A DNA stretch of 64,000 bases from Pollutiaquabacter sp046052345 (GTDB taxonomy: Bacteria > Bacteroidota > Bacteroidia > AKYH767-A > 2013-40CM-41-45), in contig JBJOMN010000007.1 in NCBI GenBank assembly GCA_046052345.1, forward strand, positions 283,602 through 347,601, read 5' to 3'. Below are positions 1-8,389 of the stretch, in pieces. How positions within the stretch are numbered: position 1 is the first letter of the stretch; each line of letters opens with the position of its first letter. A model generated the notes under the pieces. The model ran no database searches and had not been told where the DNA came from. It worked only from the letters and a program-made list of their open reading frames with translations. Both the position numbers and the translations under genes were made by a program.

Positions 1-1240
1 CAACCTGAAAGTCCTCAAAGCCGGCTATCACTTCGGTGAGACGCGCGAGGATTCGGCCAGCCGTTTCTCGATCGGGCCTGCGAAGATCGCTCCGGGAACT
101 TACCGTAACATGATGGGTAACCAGGCGGTAGCGCTCGGTCTCATTGCAGCTTCCCGGAAATCCGGTCTCCAGCTTTTTTACGGTACATACCCCATCACTC
201 CCGCTTCCGATATCCTGCATGAGCTTTCCCGTCACAAGAATTTCGGAGTAAAGACCTTCCAGGCCGAAGACGAGATTGCCGGTATCTGTTCCGCCATCGG
301 CGCTTCCTTCGGTGGAGCATTGGCGGTGACCGGCTCCTCCGGTCCCGGTATAGCGCTGAAGACAGAGGCCATGGGACTTGCGCTCATGCTGGAACTTCCT
401 TTGGTGATCATCAATGTCCAGCGCGGCGGACCTTCTACCGGACTTCCTACCAAGACCGAGCAGTCCGACCTTCTTCAGGCGGTCTGGGGACGAAACGGTG
501 AGTCGCCGATTCCGGTGATCGCCGCGGCTACGCCCTCCGACTGTTTCTATATGGCTTACGAGGCCTGCAGGCTGGCAGTGGAATTCATGACACCGGTCAT
601 CCTGCTTACTGACGGATACATCGCCAACGGCGCCGAGCCGTGGATGTTCCCCAGCTCCTCGGACCTCCCCGCCATCAATGTCGAATTCGCCAAAGCTGAC
701 GGAGAGAAATTCCTTCCCTACAAGCGGAACGAAAAACTATCCCGCCCTTGGGCGATTCCGGGTACTAAAGGACTCGAGCACCGTATCGGAGGTATCGAGA
801 AACAACACGAGACCGGCAACATCAGTTATGACCCCATGAACCATGAACTCATGGTGAACATGCGCGAGGACAAAGTCGAGAAGATCGCCGATTACATCCC
901 CGCAATCAAACCGGAAGTAGGCGTCGACAAAGGCAAGTTGCTCGTGTTGGGCTGGGGTTCCACTTACGGAGCCATCAAGAGCGCCGTATTGAGCGCCCGT
1001 GCGCAGGGACACGATGTGAGCTTCGCGCATCTGCGTCACATCCGTCCGTTCCCCAAGAATCTGGGAGACTTCCTCAAGAACTACGACCAGGTGCTTATTC
1101 CTGAGATGAACAAAGGACAGCTTATCAAGATGATCCGCGAGAAATACCTCGTTCCGGCCATCGGCCTGAACAAGGTACAAGGTCTGCCTTTCAGTGCAGA
1201 GGAGATCTTCAGCCGTATCGTCTCAATGACCAAGAAATAA
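1..1240 (+). CDS. korA: 2-oxoacid:ferredoxin oxidoreductase, alpha subunit (5'-partial)
   Basis: Alpha subunit of a 2-oxoglutarate/2-oxoacid:ferredoxin oxidoreductase, which decarboxylates a 2-oxoacid to its acyl-CoA and passes electrons to ferredoxin in the cytoplasm. The reading frame is open from base 2, through about 36 codons upstream of the first ATG at 110, so the gene begins outside the window. Those upstream codons and the length suggest the common gamma-alpha fusion found in Bacteroidota, but the gamma domain itself is not visible. The pyrimidine-domain motif YPITPASD lies near base 190 and is followed by the conserved block TGSSGPGIALKTE. The last third (from about base 900) is the C-terminal transketolase-like domain. 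korB follows 32 bp downstream, so the two form an operon. The exact 2-oxoacid preference cannot be read from sequence alone. Confidence 0.93.
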   Translation, partial: NLKVLKAGYHFGETREDSASRFSIGPAKIAPGTYRNMMGNQAVALGLIAASRKSGLQLFYGTYPITPASDILHELSRHKNFGVKTFQAEDEIAGICSAIGASFGGALAVTGSSGPGIALKTEAMGLALMLELPLVIINVQRGGPSTGLPTKTEQSDLLQAVWGRNGESPIPVIAAATPSDCFYMAYEACRLAVEFMTPVILLTDGYIANGAEPWMFPSSSDLPAINVEFAKADGEKFLPYKRNEKLSRPWAIPGTKGLEHRIGGIEKQHETGNISYDPMNHELMVNMREDKVEKIADYIPAIKPEVGVDKGKLLVLGWGSTYGAIKSAVLSARAQGHDVSFAHLRHIRPFPKNLGDFLKNYDQVLIPEMNKGQLIKMIREKYLVPAIGLNKVQGLPFSAEEIFSRIVSMTKK

Positions 1241-1272
1241 TCCAGTAATCAACCTTCCATAGATATCCTACC

Positions 1273-2313
1273 ATGGAAACCCCCGCTGCTTCCGCAGAAA
1301 AATTCACAGCCAAAGAACTCGTAACGGACCAGGAAGTCCGTTGGTGCCCGGGCTGTGGCGACTACTCGATCCTCAAGCAGGCGCAGACAGTCATTCCCGA
1401 GCTCGGCATTCCGCGCGAGAACATCGTCTTCATCTCCGGGATCGGATGCTCTTCCCGTTTCCCGTATTACATGGAGACCTTCGGGATGCACTCCATCCAC
1501 GGCCGTGCGACCGCAGTCGCCAGCGGACTGAAGGCCACCCGTCCGGAACTCAGCATCTGGCTGGTGACCGGTGACGGTGACGGACTTTCTATCGGCGGCA
1601 ACCATACCATTCACCTGTTGCGCCGGAACTTCGACCTGAACGTTCTGCTGTTCAACAATGAAATTTACGGACTGACCAAAGGACAATATTCTCCGACCTC
1701 CGAGGAGGGCAAAGTCACCAAGTCCACCCCGATGGGTTCCGTCGATCATCCTTTCAACCCGCTTGCGCTGTGTCTCGGAGCCGACGCTACGTTTGTCGCC
1801 CGTTCCATGGACCGTGATCCTAAGCATCTTCAGGCTATCCTGAAACGCGCCAACGATCATAAAGGTGCTTCCTTCGTCGAGATCTACCAGAACTGCAATG
1901 TCTTCAATGACGGCGCCTTCGAAGTCTTCACCGAAAAGGCAACCAAGAAGCACGAAACGCTTTTCATGGAATCCGGCAAGCCCTTGCTTTTTGGCGAGAA
2001 CAACGAGCTGGGTATCAAACTTGACGGTTTCACGCCTGTAGTCGTAAATCTCAACGAGGGTGCCTCTGCTAACGACCTTTGGATCCACGACGAACGCGAC
2101 CGTGTCAAGGCCGGTATCCTTGCCCGCTTCTTTGACAATCCGCGTGACGGCGCAGCGCATCGTCTGCCCCGTCCTTTCGGTGTATTCTATACCGAGGACC
2201 GTCCGTGTTACGAAGACAAGCTGGCCGAGCAGATCTCCAACATGAAAGCCAAGCGCGGAGACGGCGACCTCGATGCCCTGTTGCGCGGCCGCGAGACCTG
2301 GACTATCAGCTGA
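1273..2313 (+). CDS. korB: 2-oxoacid:ferredoxin oxidoreductase, beta subunit
   Basis: Thiamine-diphosphate-binding beta subunit, partner of KorA. Visible features of the 346-residue protein are WCPGCGDY with C25 and C28, a third cysteine in ISGIGCSSR (about C59) and a fourth in IYQNCNVF. These match the four ligands of the proximal 4Fe-4S cluster known in archaeal and bacterial OFOR beta subunits. The TPP/Mg motif is GDGDGLSIGGNH followed by LFNNEIYGLTKGQ. Length and domain order are normal for the family. The ATG start leaves 32 bp after korA. A strong intrinsic terminator follows at 2343-2375, so korA-korB is a closed transcription unit. Confidence 0.94.
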   Translation: METPAASAEKFTAKELVTDQEVRWCPGCGDYSILKQAQTVIPELGIPRENIVFISGIGCSSRFPYYMETFGMHSIHGRATAVASGLKATRPELSIWLVTGDGDGLSIGGNHTIHLLRRNFDLNVLLFNNEIYGLTKGQYSPTSEEGKVTKSTPMGSVDHPFNPLALCLGADATFVARSMDRDPKHLQAILKRANDHKGASFVEIYQNCNVFNDGAFEVFTEKATKKHETLFMESGKPLLFGENNELGIKLDGFTPVVVNLNEGASANDLWIHDERDRVKAGILARFFDNPRDGAAHRLPRPFGVFYTEDRPCYEDKLAEQISNMKAKRGDGDLDALLRGRETWTIS

Positions 2314-2342
2314 ACTTCCGACCCGTGTTGAATAACATCCCG

Positions 2343-2375
2343 GCGTGCTGCACATTCGTGCGGCACGCTTTTTTT
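2343..2375 (+). terminator. intrinsic terminator of korAB
   Basis: An 11-bp stem (2343-2353 with 2358-2368, one G-U pair) has loop ATTC and is followed by seven T. The T-tract touches the stop codon of the convergent nadE at 2375-2377. Confidence 0.9.
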
Positions 2376-4018
2376 CAGGACAAATACTTCCCTACGATGG
2401 GAAGTCGCCGCCCGCTTCCGAACGCTTTCGGTGACACACGTAAGATCGGTGCGAACTGATGCCGTTTGTATTCGTTGGAGTTGACCAGTTTCAGTACCCT
2501 TTTCACCATTGCATGGTCGAATCCCATGGCAGTCAGCTCTTCGGGTCCTTTCCTCTTTTCAATGTACTGGAATAGGAGCGGATCAAGGATGTCGTATTCA
2601 GGCAGTGAATCCGAATCCTTCTGGTCAGGACGAAGTTCGGCGGAAGGTGCCTTTCGAATGATCGATTCCGGTATGATCTTCCGGTCACGGTTGATGTATT
2701 CGGCCAGTCGGTAGACTTCTGTCTTATAAACGTCGCCGATGACCGAAAGTCCGCCGCACATGTCGCCGTATAATGTGCCGTATCCCACAGCCAGTTCGCT
2801 CTTGTTGGAAGTGTTGAGCAGGATAGCGCCGAACTTGTTGGACTCCGCCATCAGAAGTACGCCGCGAATCCTTGCCTGAAGGTTTTCTTCGGTCACGTTG
2901 AAAGGCAGGTCACGGAATGCAGTGGCCAGACTCTTCAGGTACTGGTCATAGATGTCGTGTATCGGAAGGATTTCGTGTTCGACGCCCAGTTCGTTCACCA
3001 ACTGCAGGGAATCGTCCACAGATCCGGTCGACGAGAAGCGGGAAGGCATCATCAGGACGCGGACGTTTTCGGGTCCTAAGGCGGTTGCGGCCAGCGCCGT
3101 GACCACTGCGGAGTCGATTCCTCCGGAAAGCCCCAGTATCGCCTTTCGGAATCCCATTTTTGAAAAGTAATCCCGTATGCCGATTATCAACGCGTCATGA
3201 ATCGAGGCTATTTTGCAGGAATCTTCCGGTTTTGCTTCATTTTCCGCAGGTGCAAGATTTCCATCCCGGAAGTCGACGAAGCAGAGAGCTTCTTTGAAAG
3301 CAGGAGCTGCTGAGACGGTCGCGCCTTTTCGATCAATCGCAACGCTTCTTCCGTCGAAAATAACCTCGGTCTGAGCGCCGACATGGTTCACGTAGATAAG
3401 CGGTGTGCCGTATTTGGTGACATTCCTGTGAAGCACATCCATGCGCTCCTTGCCGTGCAGGTAGTCGAACGGTGAAGCGGCGATATTGATGATCAACTCC
3501 GGACGTTCGGAGGAAAGCACGTCCATGGGGCAAGAAACGTACATCGGATCGTCATCGATGTTCCACAAGTCTTCGCAAACGGTGAGCGCGATCCGTTTCC
3601 CGTCAATGTCGACACAGTGGAAGTCGCGGTTCGGTTCGAAGTAGCGGTATTCATCAAAGATGTCGTAGGTGGGAAGCAGGGCCTTGTGGACGGTATCCAG
3701 TATGACTCCGTCCTTCACCACGCACGCTGAGTTGAAAAGATTCTTTCCTTTGATTTCAGGGTTAACGGTCGGAGTGCCTACGATTGCAGTGATGCCGGCA
3801 CATTCTTCGGCGATACGATTCACCGATTCACTACACTTTTCAATGAAGTGCCGGAACTCAAGGAAGTCACGCGGAGGATAGCCGGATACGGCCAGTTCCG
3901 GAAAAACGATGAGGGAGGCTCCGTTGGCTTTTGCCAGCCGGACATGGTCCAGCATCTTCGAAGTATTGGACTCGAAGTCGCCTACCGTGAAGTTGAGCTG
4001 GGAAAGGGCGATCCTCAT
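2375..4018 (-). CDS. nadE: glutamine-dependent NAD+ synthetase
   Basis: Catalyses the last step of NAD synthesis: deamido-NAD + ATP + glutamine to NAD. The 547-residue protein has an N-terminal nitrilase-type glutaminase domain with the expected triad E41 (FPELAVSGYPP), K112 (HKALLPTYDIF) and C148 (TVCEDLWN). A C-terminal synthetase domain carries the ATP pyrophosphatase loop LGLSGGIDSAVV near residue 290. The frame is open upstream to 4126, but homology begins at MRIALSQLNF, so the ATG at 4018 is chosen; the upstream part would run through a terminator. In flavobacteria nadE lies close to gldB; here it is divergent from gldB with one outer-membrane protein gene between. The leader is unusually compact (see promoter at 4052 and hairpin at 4031). 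Confidence 0.95.
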   Translation of the reverse strand: MRIALSQLNFTVGDFESNTSKMLDHVRLAKANGASLIVFPELAVSGYPPRDFLEFRHFIEKCSESVNRIAEECAGITAIVGTPTVNPEIKGKNLFNSACVVKDGVILDTVHKALLPTYDIFDEYRYFEPNRDFHCVDIDGKRIALTVCEDLWNIDDDPMYVSCPMDVLSSERPELIINIAASPFDYLHGKERMDVLHRNVTKYGTPLIYVNHVGAQTEVIFDGRSVAIDRKGATVSAAPAFKEALCFVDFRDGNLAPAENEAKPEDSCKIASIHDALIIGIRDYFSKMGFRKAILGLSGGIDSAVVTALAATALGPENVRVLMMPSRFSSTGSVDDSLQLVNELGVEHEILPIHDIYDQYLKSLATAFRDLPFNVTEENLQARIRGVLLMAESNKFGAILLNTSNKSELAVGYGTLYGDMCGGLSVIGDVYKTEVYRLAEYINRDRKIIPESIIRKAPSAELRPDQKDSDSLPEYDILDPLLFQYIEKRKGPEELTAMGFDHAMVKRVLKLVNSNEYKRHQFAPILRVSPKAFGSGRRLPIVGKYLS

Positions 4019-4022
4019 GGTA

Positions 4023-4049
4023 TAAAAAAACCCGTTACGGTGTAACGGG
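4023..4049 (-). terminator. intrinsic terminator of the outer-membrane protein gene, overlapping the nadE leader
   Basis: A perfect 8-bp stem, CCCGTTAC/GTAACGGG (4031-4049), has a 3-nt loop and is followed on the minus strand by a run of seven T (4024-4030). It ends the gene at 4074-4808 but lies only 4-5 bases from the nadE ATG. Confidence 0.85.
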
Positions 4050-4051
4050 TA

Positions 4052-4059
4052 CAAAGGTA
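4052..4059 (-). promoter_or_regulatory. Bacteroidota -7 box for nadE
   Basis: The minus strand reads TACCTTTG, a full match to TAnnTTTG. The predicted start of transcription falls inside the 4031-4049 hairpin. No convincing -33 TTTG is seen. Confidence 0.6.
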
Positions 4060-4073
4060 TAATCTTCCCGGGA

Positions 4074-4808
4074 CTAGAAGAGAACCCCGATCGAAAGGCC
4101 CAGCATGTTGGCAGCGATTTTTGCACCGTCGAGCACGGGATTATCCGCTTTCTTATCGGTCACCTTGATGAGTCCGTTGCTGAAGGTGATGCCGGCCACA
4201 AGGCTGGTCGATCCGGAGAGATTATACTCTATTCCGGCTCCGAGGACCATGCTGAGGTTGAACAGGTTTATATCGGCGGCGATGTCTTCGTCCTCGTATT
4301 CTTGCACCGCCGTATTCGTGAATCCCGGAGAAGTGGTCTGTGTCTTGACGGTTCCGTCATAATTCGCTCTGACATTGATGCCGGGTGCGATACCTGCCTG
4401 CAGGAAGTACTTGATATATCCGATCTCGTTGGTCTTGAGAAGCATGCTGATCGGCAGTTCCACGTAGTTGGTCCGCAGGTCCATATCATAGGTGGTCGTA
4501 ATGGTGGAGTCATTCGGGGACACCCTGACCGTATTCACACTGACCTTGTTCAGTTTGCCCCCCTTATAGTTGACGTCGATTCCGCTGCAGAGGAAGTAAT
4601 TGTTCGAAAGTCGGAAATTGGCAATGAATCCGTAGGAGGCGCGCAGCAAACTTCCGTCGTTTTTAACGTCTTTGGTGTCGCTGCGGAACCAGTCCAGCGC
4701 GGGAGTCGCCTTCATGCCGAATTGGAATTTGGTGATAGTCCCCTTGTCTTGGGCGGACAGGGTCTGCATAAGGACTGTAAGCACCGCCATTACGAATAAC
4801 TTTTTCAT
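4074..4808 (-). CDS. outer-membrane beta-barrel protein (PorT/OmpA-like barrel fold)
   Basis: A 244-residue protein with a clear Sec signal peptide (residues 1-19/20, MKKLFVMAVLTVLMQTLSAQ). It then has alternating hydrophobic strands typical of an 8- to 10-strand outer-membrane barrel, ending in the aromatic-terminated strand LGLSIGVLF. Phrases such as GIDVNYKGGKL, YVELPISMLLKTNEIGYIKYF and LVLGAGIEY-like glycine/aromatic patterns are usual in the Bacteroidota porin/PorT barrel family. It starts 14 bp from the divergent gldB and ends at the terminator before nadE. Its position between nadE and gldB hints at an envelope or gliding role, but that is only context. No enzymatic residues are seen. 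Confidence 0.75.
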   Translation of the reverse strand: MKKLFVMAVLTVLMQTLSAQDKGTITKFQFGMKATPALDWFRSDTKDVKNDGSLLRASYGFIANFRLSNNYFLCSGIDVNYKGGKLNKVSVNTVRVSPNDSTITTTYDMDLRTNYVELPISMLLKTNEIGYIKYFLQAGIAPGINVRANYDGTVKTQTTSPGFTNTAVQEYEDEDIAADINLFNLSMVLGAGIEYNLSGSTSLVAGITFSNGLIKVTDKKADNPVLDGAKIAANMLGLSIGVLF

Positions 4809-4822
4809 CTTTGTAGTGGTTT

Positions 4823-5869
4823 ATGCGAGCAATGATACTAAAAACCCTCCCTCTCCGGTCATGGCCGGTATTGCTTCTCTTAATAAGCATTTGTTCATTA
4901 CCCTCCTGTCGCACAGGACAGGAGCGGAATGAAATGACCGGCGATTCCACGGCGGTCACGGTACTCCGTTTCGAGCAGGACCTGTTCAGCGATTCGATTC
5001 CCGGCGGTAACCGTGAGGATTTCCTCAAGAACAAGTACGGTGCGTTTTACGACCTGTTCATCTGGCAGCTCACGCGTATCGGTTCGCCCGACAGCACTCT
5101 TACTGCCTCCAACCTGGAGGCGTTTGTCTCGGACACCAACTTCCGTGCGGTGTTCCGGGCATGTTCCGAGAAGTACGGAGATTTCAGTCCATTTGCCGGT
5201 AAACTGGATGATGCATTCCGTGCCTACGCGGAAGCATTTCCGGGCAAAACGGTTCCCGTATTGCTTACCACCCTTTCCGTATTCTCTTACCCGGTCATTT
5301 GCGATTCGACACATCTTGCGGTTTCACTGGACATGTATCTAAACCCGGGTTGCAGGTTCTATCCTACCGTAGAGCCTCCTTTTCCGGCATACCTCCAACG
5401 GCGCATGAGCAAGGAGTACATCGTTTCGGATGCGATGAAGGGATGGCTGCAAAGCGACTATGCTGCCGACGAATCCGCATCGGATCTTTTGGAGATGATG
5501 GTTTCTCAGGGCCGGATCGGATACGCACTCGGCAAGCTGCTTCCCGGTGAGCCGGATTCAGTGCGGACCGGTTACACAGCCGACCAGATCAAGTGGTGTT
5601 CGGAAAATGAAGGCAAGGTGTGGAGCTTCTTCATCGACAACAAGCTGCTTTACTCCAAGGATCCCAATATCCTCATGAAATATGTGGGCGAGGGTCCTTC
5701 CACGAACGGTTTTCCGGAGGGGTCTCCCGGGAACATCGGTTTGTTCGTCGGAACCCGCATCGTCACCACCTATATGGAATCACATCCTGAAATGACGTTG
5801 CAGCAGCTGATGGAGATAAAGGATCTGCACCAGCTATTCCAAGAGTCAAGGTATAAGCCGAAGAAATAG
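4823..5869 (+). CDS. gldB: gliding motility lipoprotein GldB-like
   Basis: GldB is a cell-envelope lipoprotein needed for gliding in Flavobacterium johnsoniae. The 348-residue protein has a lipoprotein signal with lipobox SLPSC (C29; M4 is an alternative start). Family blocks include the early RFEQDLFS, the central TVEPPFPAYLQRRMSKEYI region, and the late segment EGPSTNGFPEGSPGNIGLF followed by GTRIVTTYMESHPEMTLQQLM, which is the most diagnostic. gldC follows 50 bp downstream, the same pair and order as in F. johnsoniae. It is divergent from the barrel-protein gene with a 14-bp gap, so its promoter must overlap that gene's start. Confidence 0.85.
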   Translation: MRAMILKTLPLRSWPVLLLLISICSLPSCRTGQERNEMTGDSTAVTVLRFEQDLFSDSIPGGNREDFLKNKYGAFYDLFIWQLTRIGSPDSTLTASNLEAFVSDTNFRAVFRACSEKYGDFSPFAGKLDDAFRAYAEAFPGKTVPVLLTTLSVFSYPVICDSTHLAVSLDMYLNPGCRFYPTVEPPFPAYLQRRMSKEYIVSDAMKGWLQSDYAADESASDLLEMMVSQGRIGYALGKLLPGEPDSVRTGYTADQIKWCSENEGKVWSFFIDNKLLYSKDPNILMKYVGEGPSTNGFPEGSPGNIGLFVGTRIVTTYMESHPEMTLQQLMEIKDLHQLFQESRYKPKK

Positions 5870-5919
5870 CCCGATTCGACACATCAACATTCCCGATAAC
5901 TGACCATAAGACACCAGGC

Positions 5920-6258
5920 ATGAAAAAATCAGAAATACGTTTCACTGTTTCGGTAGACGACAATCACGTCCCTGAAGTGATAGAGTGGGAGGCAACGGAG
6001 AGCGGGATGGAGGGAAGCCGTCCTTGCAAGGCTACGCTGGTTTCGTTGTGGGATCCGAAGGAGAACGCCACGCTGCGCATCGACTTATGGACGAAGGAGA
6101 TGCCGGTTGAGGACATGAAGCGGTTCTTCTTCGAGAATTTCGCTTCCATGGCGGATACCTATCTGCGTGCTACCGATGATGCGGAGGGTGCGAAGATCAT
6201 CCGTCGCTTTTCGGATGAATTCGGGAAAGCTACCGGTGTTGCCGGAAAAAAGGGCTGA
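5920..6258 (+). CDS. gldC: gliding motility protein GldC
   Basis: A small 112-residue cytoplasmic protein with no signal peptide; F. johnsoniae GldC has nearly the same length. Diagnostic pattern: SEIRFTVSVDDNHVPEVIEW, then KATLVSLWDPKENATLRIDLWTKEMPVEDM and a helical ending FFFENFASMADTYLRAT. GldC improves gliding together with GldB, but its molecular role is unknown. It is co-directional with gldB and convergent with engB, 25 bp away. A weak 6-bp stem (6253-6258 with 6269-6274) sits at the stop codon but has no U-tract. Confidence 0.9.
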   Translation: MKKSEIRFTVSVDDNHVPEVIEWEATESGMEGSRPCKATLVSLWDPKENATLRIDLWTKEMPVEDMKRFFFENFASMADTYLRATDDAEGAKIIRRFSDEFGKATGVAGKKG

Positions 6259-6283
6259 CGGTCGTCGTTCAGCCGCACGGGAT

Positions 6284-6898
6284 TCATTTCCTTTCGAAAG
6301 TACTGTTGCAGTCTTCGATGAAGTCGAGCAAGTCCTCCCTGCCGGTCTTCTGTTCGGAGGAGGTCAGGAAAATGGTCGGCAGCTCTTCCCAGGTCTCTCT
6401 CAGCGTCCTTTTGTAACGTTCCACGGAAGTCACGGTCTGCTGCTTTGATACCTTGTCGCATTTCGTGAAAGCGATGACGAAGGGGACCCGGTTCGCTCCG
6501 AGCCAGTTGATGAATTCAAGATCCGACTTCTGGGGCTCGTGACGCACATCGACCAGTACGAATACGTACATCAGGTTCGGTCGACGCATCATGTAGTCCC
6601 GTATCATCTTCTGCCATTTGATACGATCGGTCCAGGAGACCTTGGCGTACCCGTAGCCGGGCAGGTCGACGATATACCATTCCTTGTTGATCAGGAAATG
6701 GTTGATGAGTTGAGTTTTCCCGGGATTTGCGGAAGTCTTCGCCAGCTGCTTCCTGTCGGTGATCATGTTGATCAGCGACGATTTTCCCACGTTCGAACGT
6801 CCGATAAAGGCATATTCAGGCAAATCCGGCGGAGGGCACTTCTCGACGGAAGGGTTGCTGATGACATAGGTGGCCTCTCGGATAAGCATCGTGGTCAA
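6284..6898 (-). CDS. engB: ribosome biogenesis GTP-binding protein YihA/YsxC (EngB)
   Basis: TRAFAC-class GTPase used in assembly of the large ribosomal subunit; 204 residues, the normal size. The G1 motif is GRSNVGKSS (residues 33-41). G2 threonines lie in SANPGKTQ, G3 is DLPGYGYAKV and G4 is TKCDK. M1 (6898) and M4 (6889) are both possible starts. It follows the alpha/beta hydrolase gene by 45 bp on the same strand and probably shares its transcript. engB close to mraZ and gldBC is a familiar arrangement in Bacteroidota. Confidence 0.95.
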   Translation of the reverse strand: MTTMLIREATYVISNPSVEKCPPPDLPEYAFIGRSNVGKSSLINMITDRKQLAKTSANPGKTQLINHFLINKEWYIVDLPGYGYAKVSWTDRIKWQKMIRDYMMRRPNLMYVFVLVDVRHEPQKSDLEFINWLGANRVPFVIAFTKCDKVSKQQTVTSVERYKRTLRETWEELPTIFLTSSEQKTGREDLLDFIEDCNSTFERK

Positions 6899-6943
6899 GG
6901 GGACGGACGCCGATTTGGGCGCGTACTACTAATCGACAACAAG

Positions 6944-7708
6944 TCAGCCGGGAAAATGTTTCGCCAACCAGTTGCTTAACAAGGTATTGAACTGCTCCGG
7001 TTGTTCCATCATCGGGGCGTGCCCGCATTGGTCGATCCAGAACAGTTCGCTGGCCGGCAGAAGCCGGTTGAATTCCTCCGCTACATCGGGCGGTGTAATC
7101 GTATCCTGCCGGCCCCAGATCAGGCAGGCGGGCCATGTCATCTCCTTCAGGTCATCGCTCATATTATGACGTATGGCCGACTTGGCCAGAGACAGGATAC
7201 GAATCAGTTTCCCTTTGTCGTTCACGATGCCGTACACTTCGTCGACGAGTTCTTTCGAGGCGGTGCGGGGATCGTAGAAGGTGTATTCCACTTTCTGTTT
7301 GATATAGTTGTAGTCCTCCCGCTTCGGGAAGGTGCCGCCCATCGCGTTCTCATAAAGTCCGGAGCTTCCGGTCAGTACGATACCCTTCACCTTTTCCGGG
7401 TGTCGCTTCACATAGACCAGCGTGACGTGTCCTCCCAGCGAATTCCCGACGAAGATGACGTCTTTGAGCTGTTTGAATTCCAGGAAGTCGTGGACGAATT
7501 CGGAAAGCGCCTTGACGTTCGTGTTGAGGACAGGAAGCGTATAGATGGGCATCAAGGGTATGATGACCTTGTATTTGGCGGAGAAATGTCCGACGACGTC
7601 GTTCCAGTTGCTCAATGCGCCGAATAGCCCATGCAAGAGCACCAACGGTTGCCCGTTACCCTCCTCTATGTAATGAAACTCACCCTCCTGCTTTACCTCG
7701 TATCGCAT
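6944..7708 (-). CDS. alpha/beta-fold hydrolase
   Basis: A 254-residue cytoplasmic hydrolase with the complete fold signature. The oxyanion motif is LLHGLFGALSNW (residues 24-35), the nucleophile elbow is GNSLGG with Ser90, the acid Asp is in IWGRQDTITPP, and the catalytic His is in CGHAPMMEQP. The C-terminus shows the usual hydrolase helix LLSNWLAKHF. Closest general resemblance is to the MhpC/BioH-type esterases, so the substrate cannot be assigned. It is the first gene of a two-gene unit with engB, driven by a TAnnTTTG promoter 15 bp upstream of the start, and it is divergent from the dcw cluster. Confidence 0.88.
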   Translation of the reverse strand: MRYEVKQEGEFHYIEEGNGQPLVLLHGLFGALSNWNDVVGHFSAKYKVIIPLMPIYTLPVLNTNVKALSEFVHDFLEFKQLKDVIFVGNSLGGHVTLVYVKRHPEKVKGIVLTGSSGLYENAMGGTFPKREDYNYIKQKVEYTFYDPRTASKELVDEVYGIVNDKGKLIRILSLAKSAIRHNMSDDLKEMTWPACLIWGRQDTITPPDVAEEFNRLLPASELFWIDQCGHAPMMEQPEQFNTLLSNWLAKHFPG

Positions 7709-7722
7709 ACATGTGCTTTTGT

Positions 7723-7730
7723 CAAATGTA
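7723..7730 (-). promoter_or_regulatory. -7 box of the hydrolase-engB unit
   Basis: The minus strand reads TACATTTG (TAnnTTTG), which would give a very short leader before the ATG at 7708. Confidence 0.55.
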
Positions 7731-7859
7731 GGTAATAGGACGCGGACGATGCAGAGACGAATTCGTCCGTGAAGCTTCCGGATCCTGCTCCATGCTTCGC
7801 TGCAAAGATGCGGGCCGCACGAAGCCCTTTTTCAGGTCAAATTCCTAAAGTTTTCAACA

Positions 7860-7886
7860 AAGTGGGAGAAAGTGGGGGGAAGTGGT
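7860..7886 (+). promoter_or_regulatory. MraZ operator: three 10-bp-spaced direct repeats
   Basis: AAGTGGG, AAGTGGG and AAGTGGT begin at 7860, 7870 and 7880, exactly one helical turn apart, 38 bp before mraZ. MraZ proteins of E. coli and mycoplasmas bind TGGG-type direct repeats with the same spacing upstream of their own gene, so this is very probably the autoregulatory site of the dcw operon. The adjacent TACTTTAG (about 7897) is a one-mismatch candidate -7 box. Confidence 0.8.
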
Positions 7887-7924
7887 AAAAAAGGTTTACT
7901 TTAGCACCACTCAATAAAAGCGGG

Positions 7925-8389
7925 ATGGCGGGCTTTATCGGAGAATTTCCGTGCACTGTGGACGACAAGGGTCGTTTTCTGCTTCCGTCGGGACTGAAGA
8001 AGCAGGTCCCGGTGAAGGAGCAGAAGCGTTTCGTGGTCCATCGCGGCTTCGAAAAGCATCTGGTGATGTATACGCGCAAGGAGTGGGAGCGGATTTCCGC
8101 CGAGGTGAATGCGCTGAACCTGTATGTGCGGAAGAATCTGGAGTTCGTGCGGAAGTTCAACAGGGGTGCGACGGAGATCGAAGTGGATGCCACCAACCGT
8201 TTGTTGCTGCCTAAGACGCTCATGGAATATGCCGGCATCAAAAAGGACATCATCGTCTTCGCCTTCGGAACGCGCATGGAGATATGGTCGGAAGAAGAGT
8301 ATAACAGGATGATGAAAGACGACGGGGACGGATTCGCCAAGCTGGCGGAGGATGTGATGGGCGGCAACAGGAAGGATGACAACGAGTAG
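7925..8389 (+). CDS. mraZ: transcriptional regulator MraZ
   Basis: First gene of the dcw cluster: a DNA-binding protein that controls the cluster and forms rings of SpoVT/AbrB-like subunits. The 154-residue protein begins FIGEFPCTVDDKGRFLLP, the hallmark of the first AbrB-like half. The second half carries the repeat of the same fold (GATEIEVDATNRLLLPKTL). It is preceded by a three-repeat operator and overlaps rsmH by 14 bp, which implies translational coupling. Confidence 0.95.
   Translation: MAGFIGEFPCTVDDKGRFLLPSGLKKQVPVKEQKRFVVHRGFEKHLVMYTRKEWERISAEVNALNLYVRKNLEFVRKFNRGATEIEVDATNRLLLPKTLMEYAGIKKDIIVFAFGTRMEIWSEEEYNRMMKDDGDGFAKLAEDVMGGNRKDDNE

Noticed and set aside
1249..2355. 368-codon open frame on the minus strand
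   Set aside because: Antisense to korB, which has all catalytic and cluster motifs; the antisense product has none.
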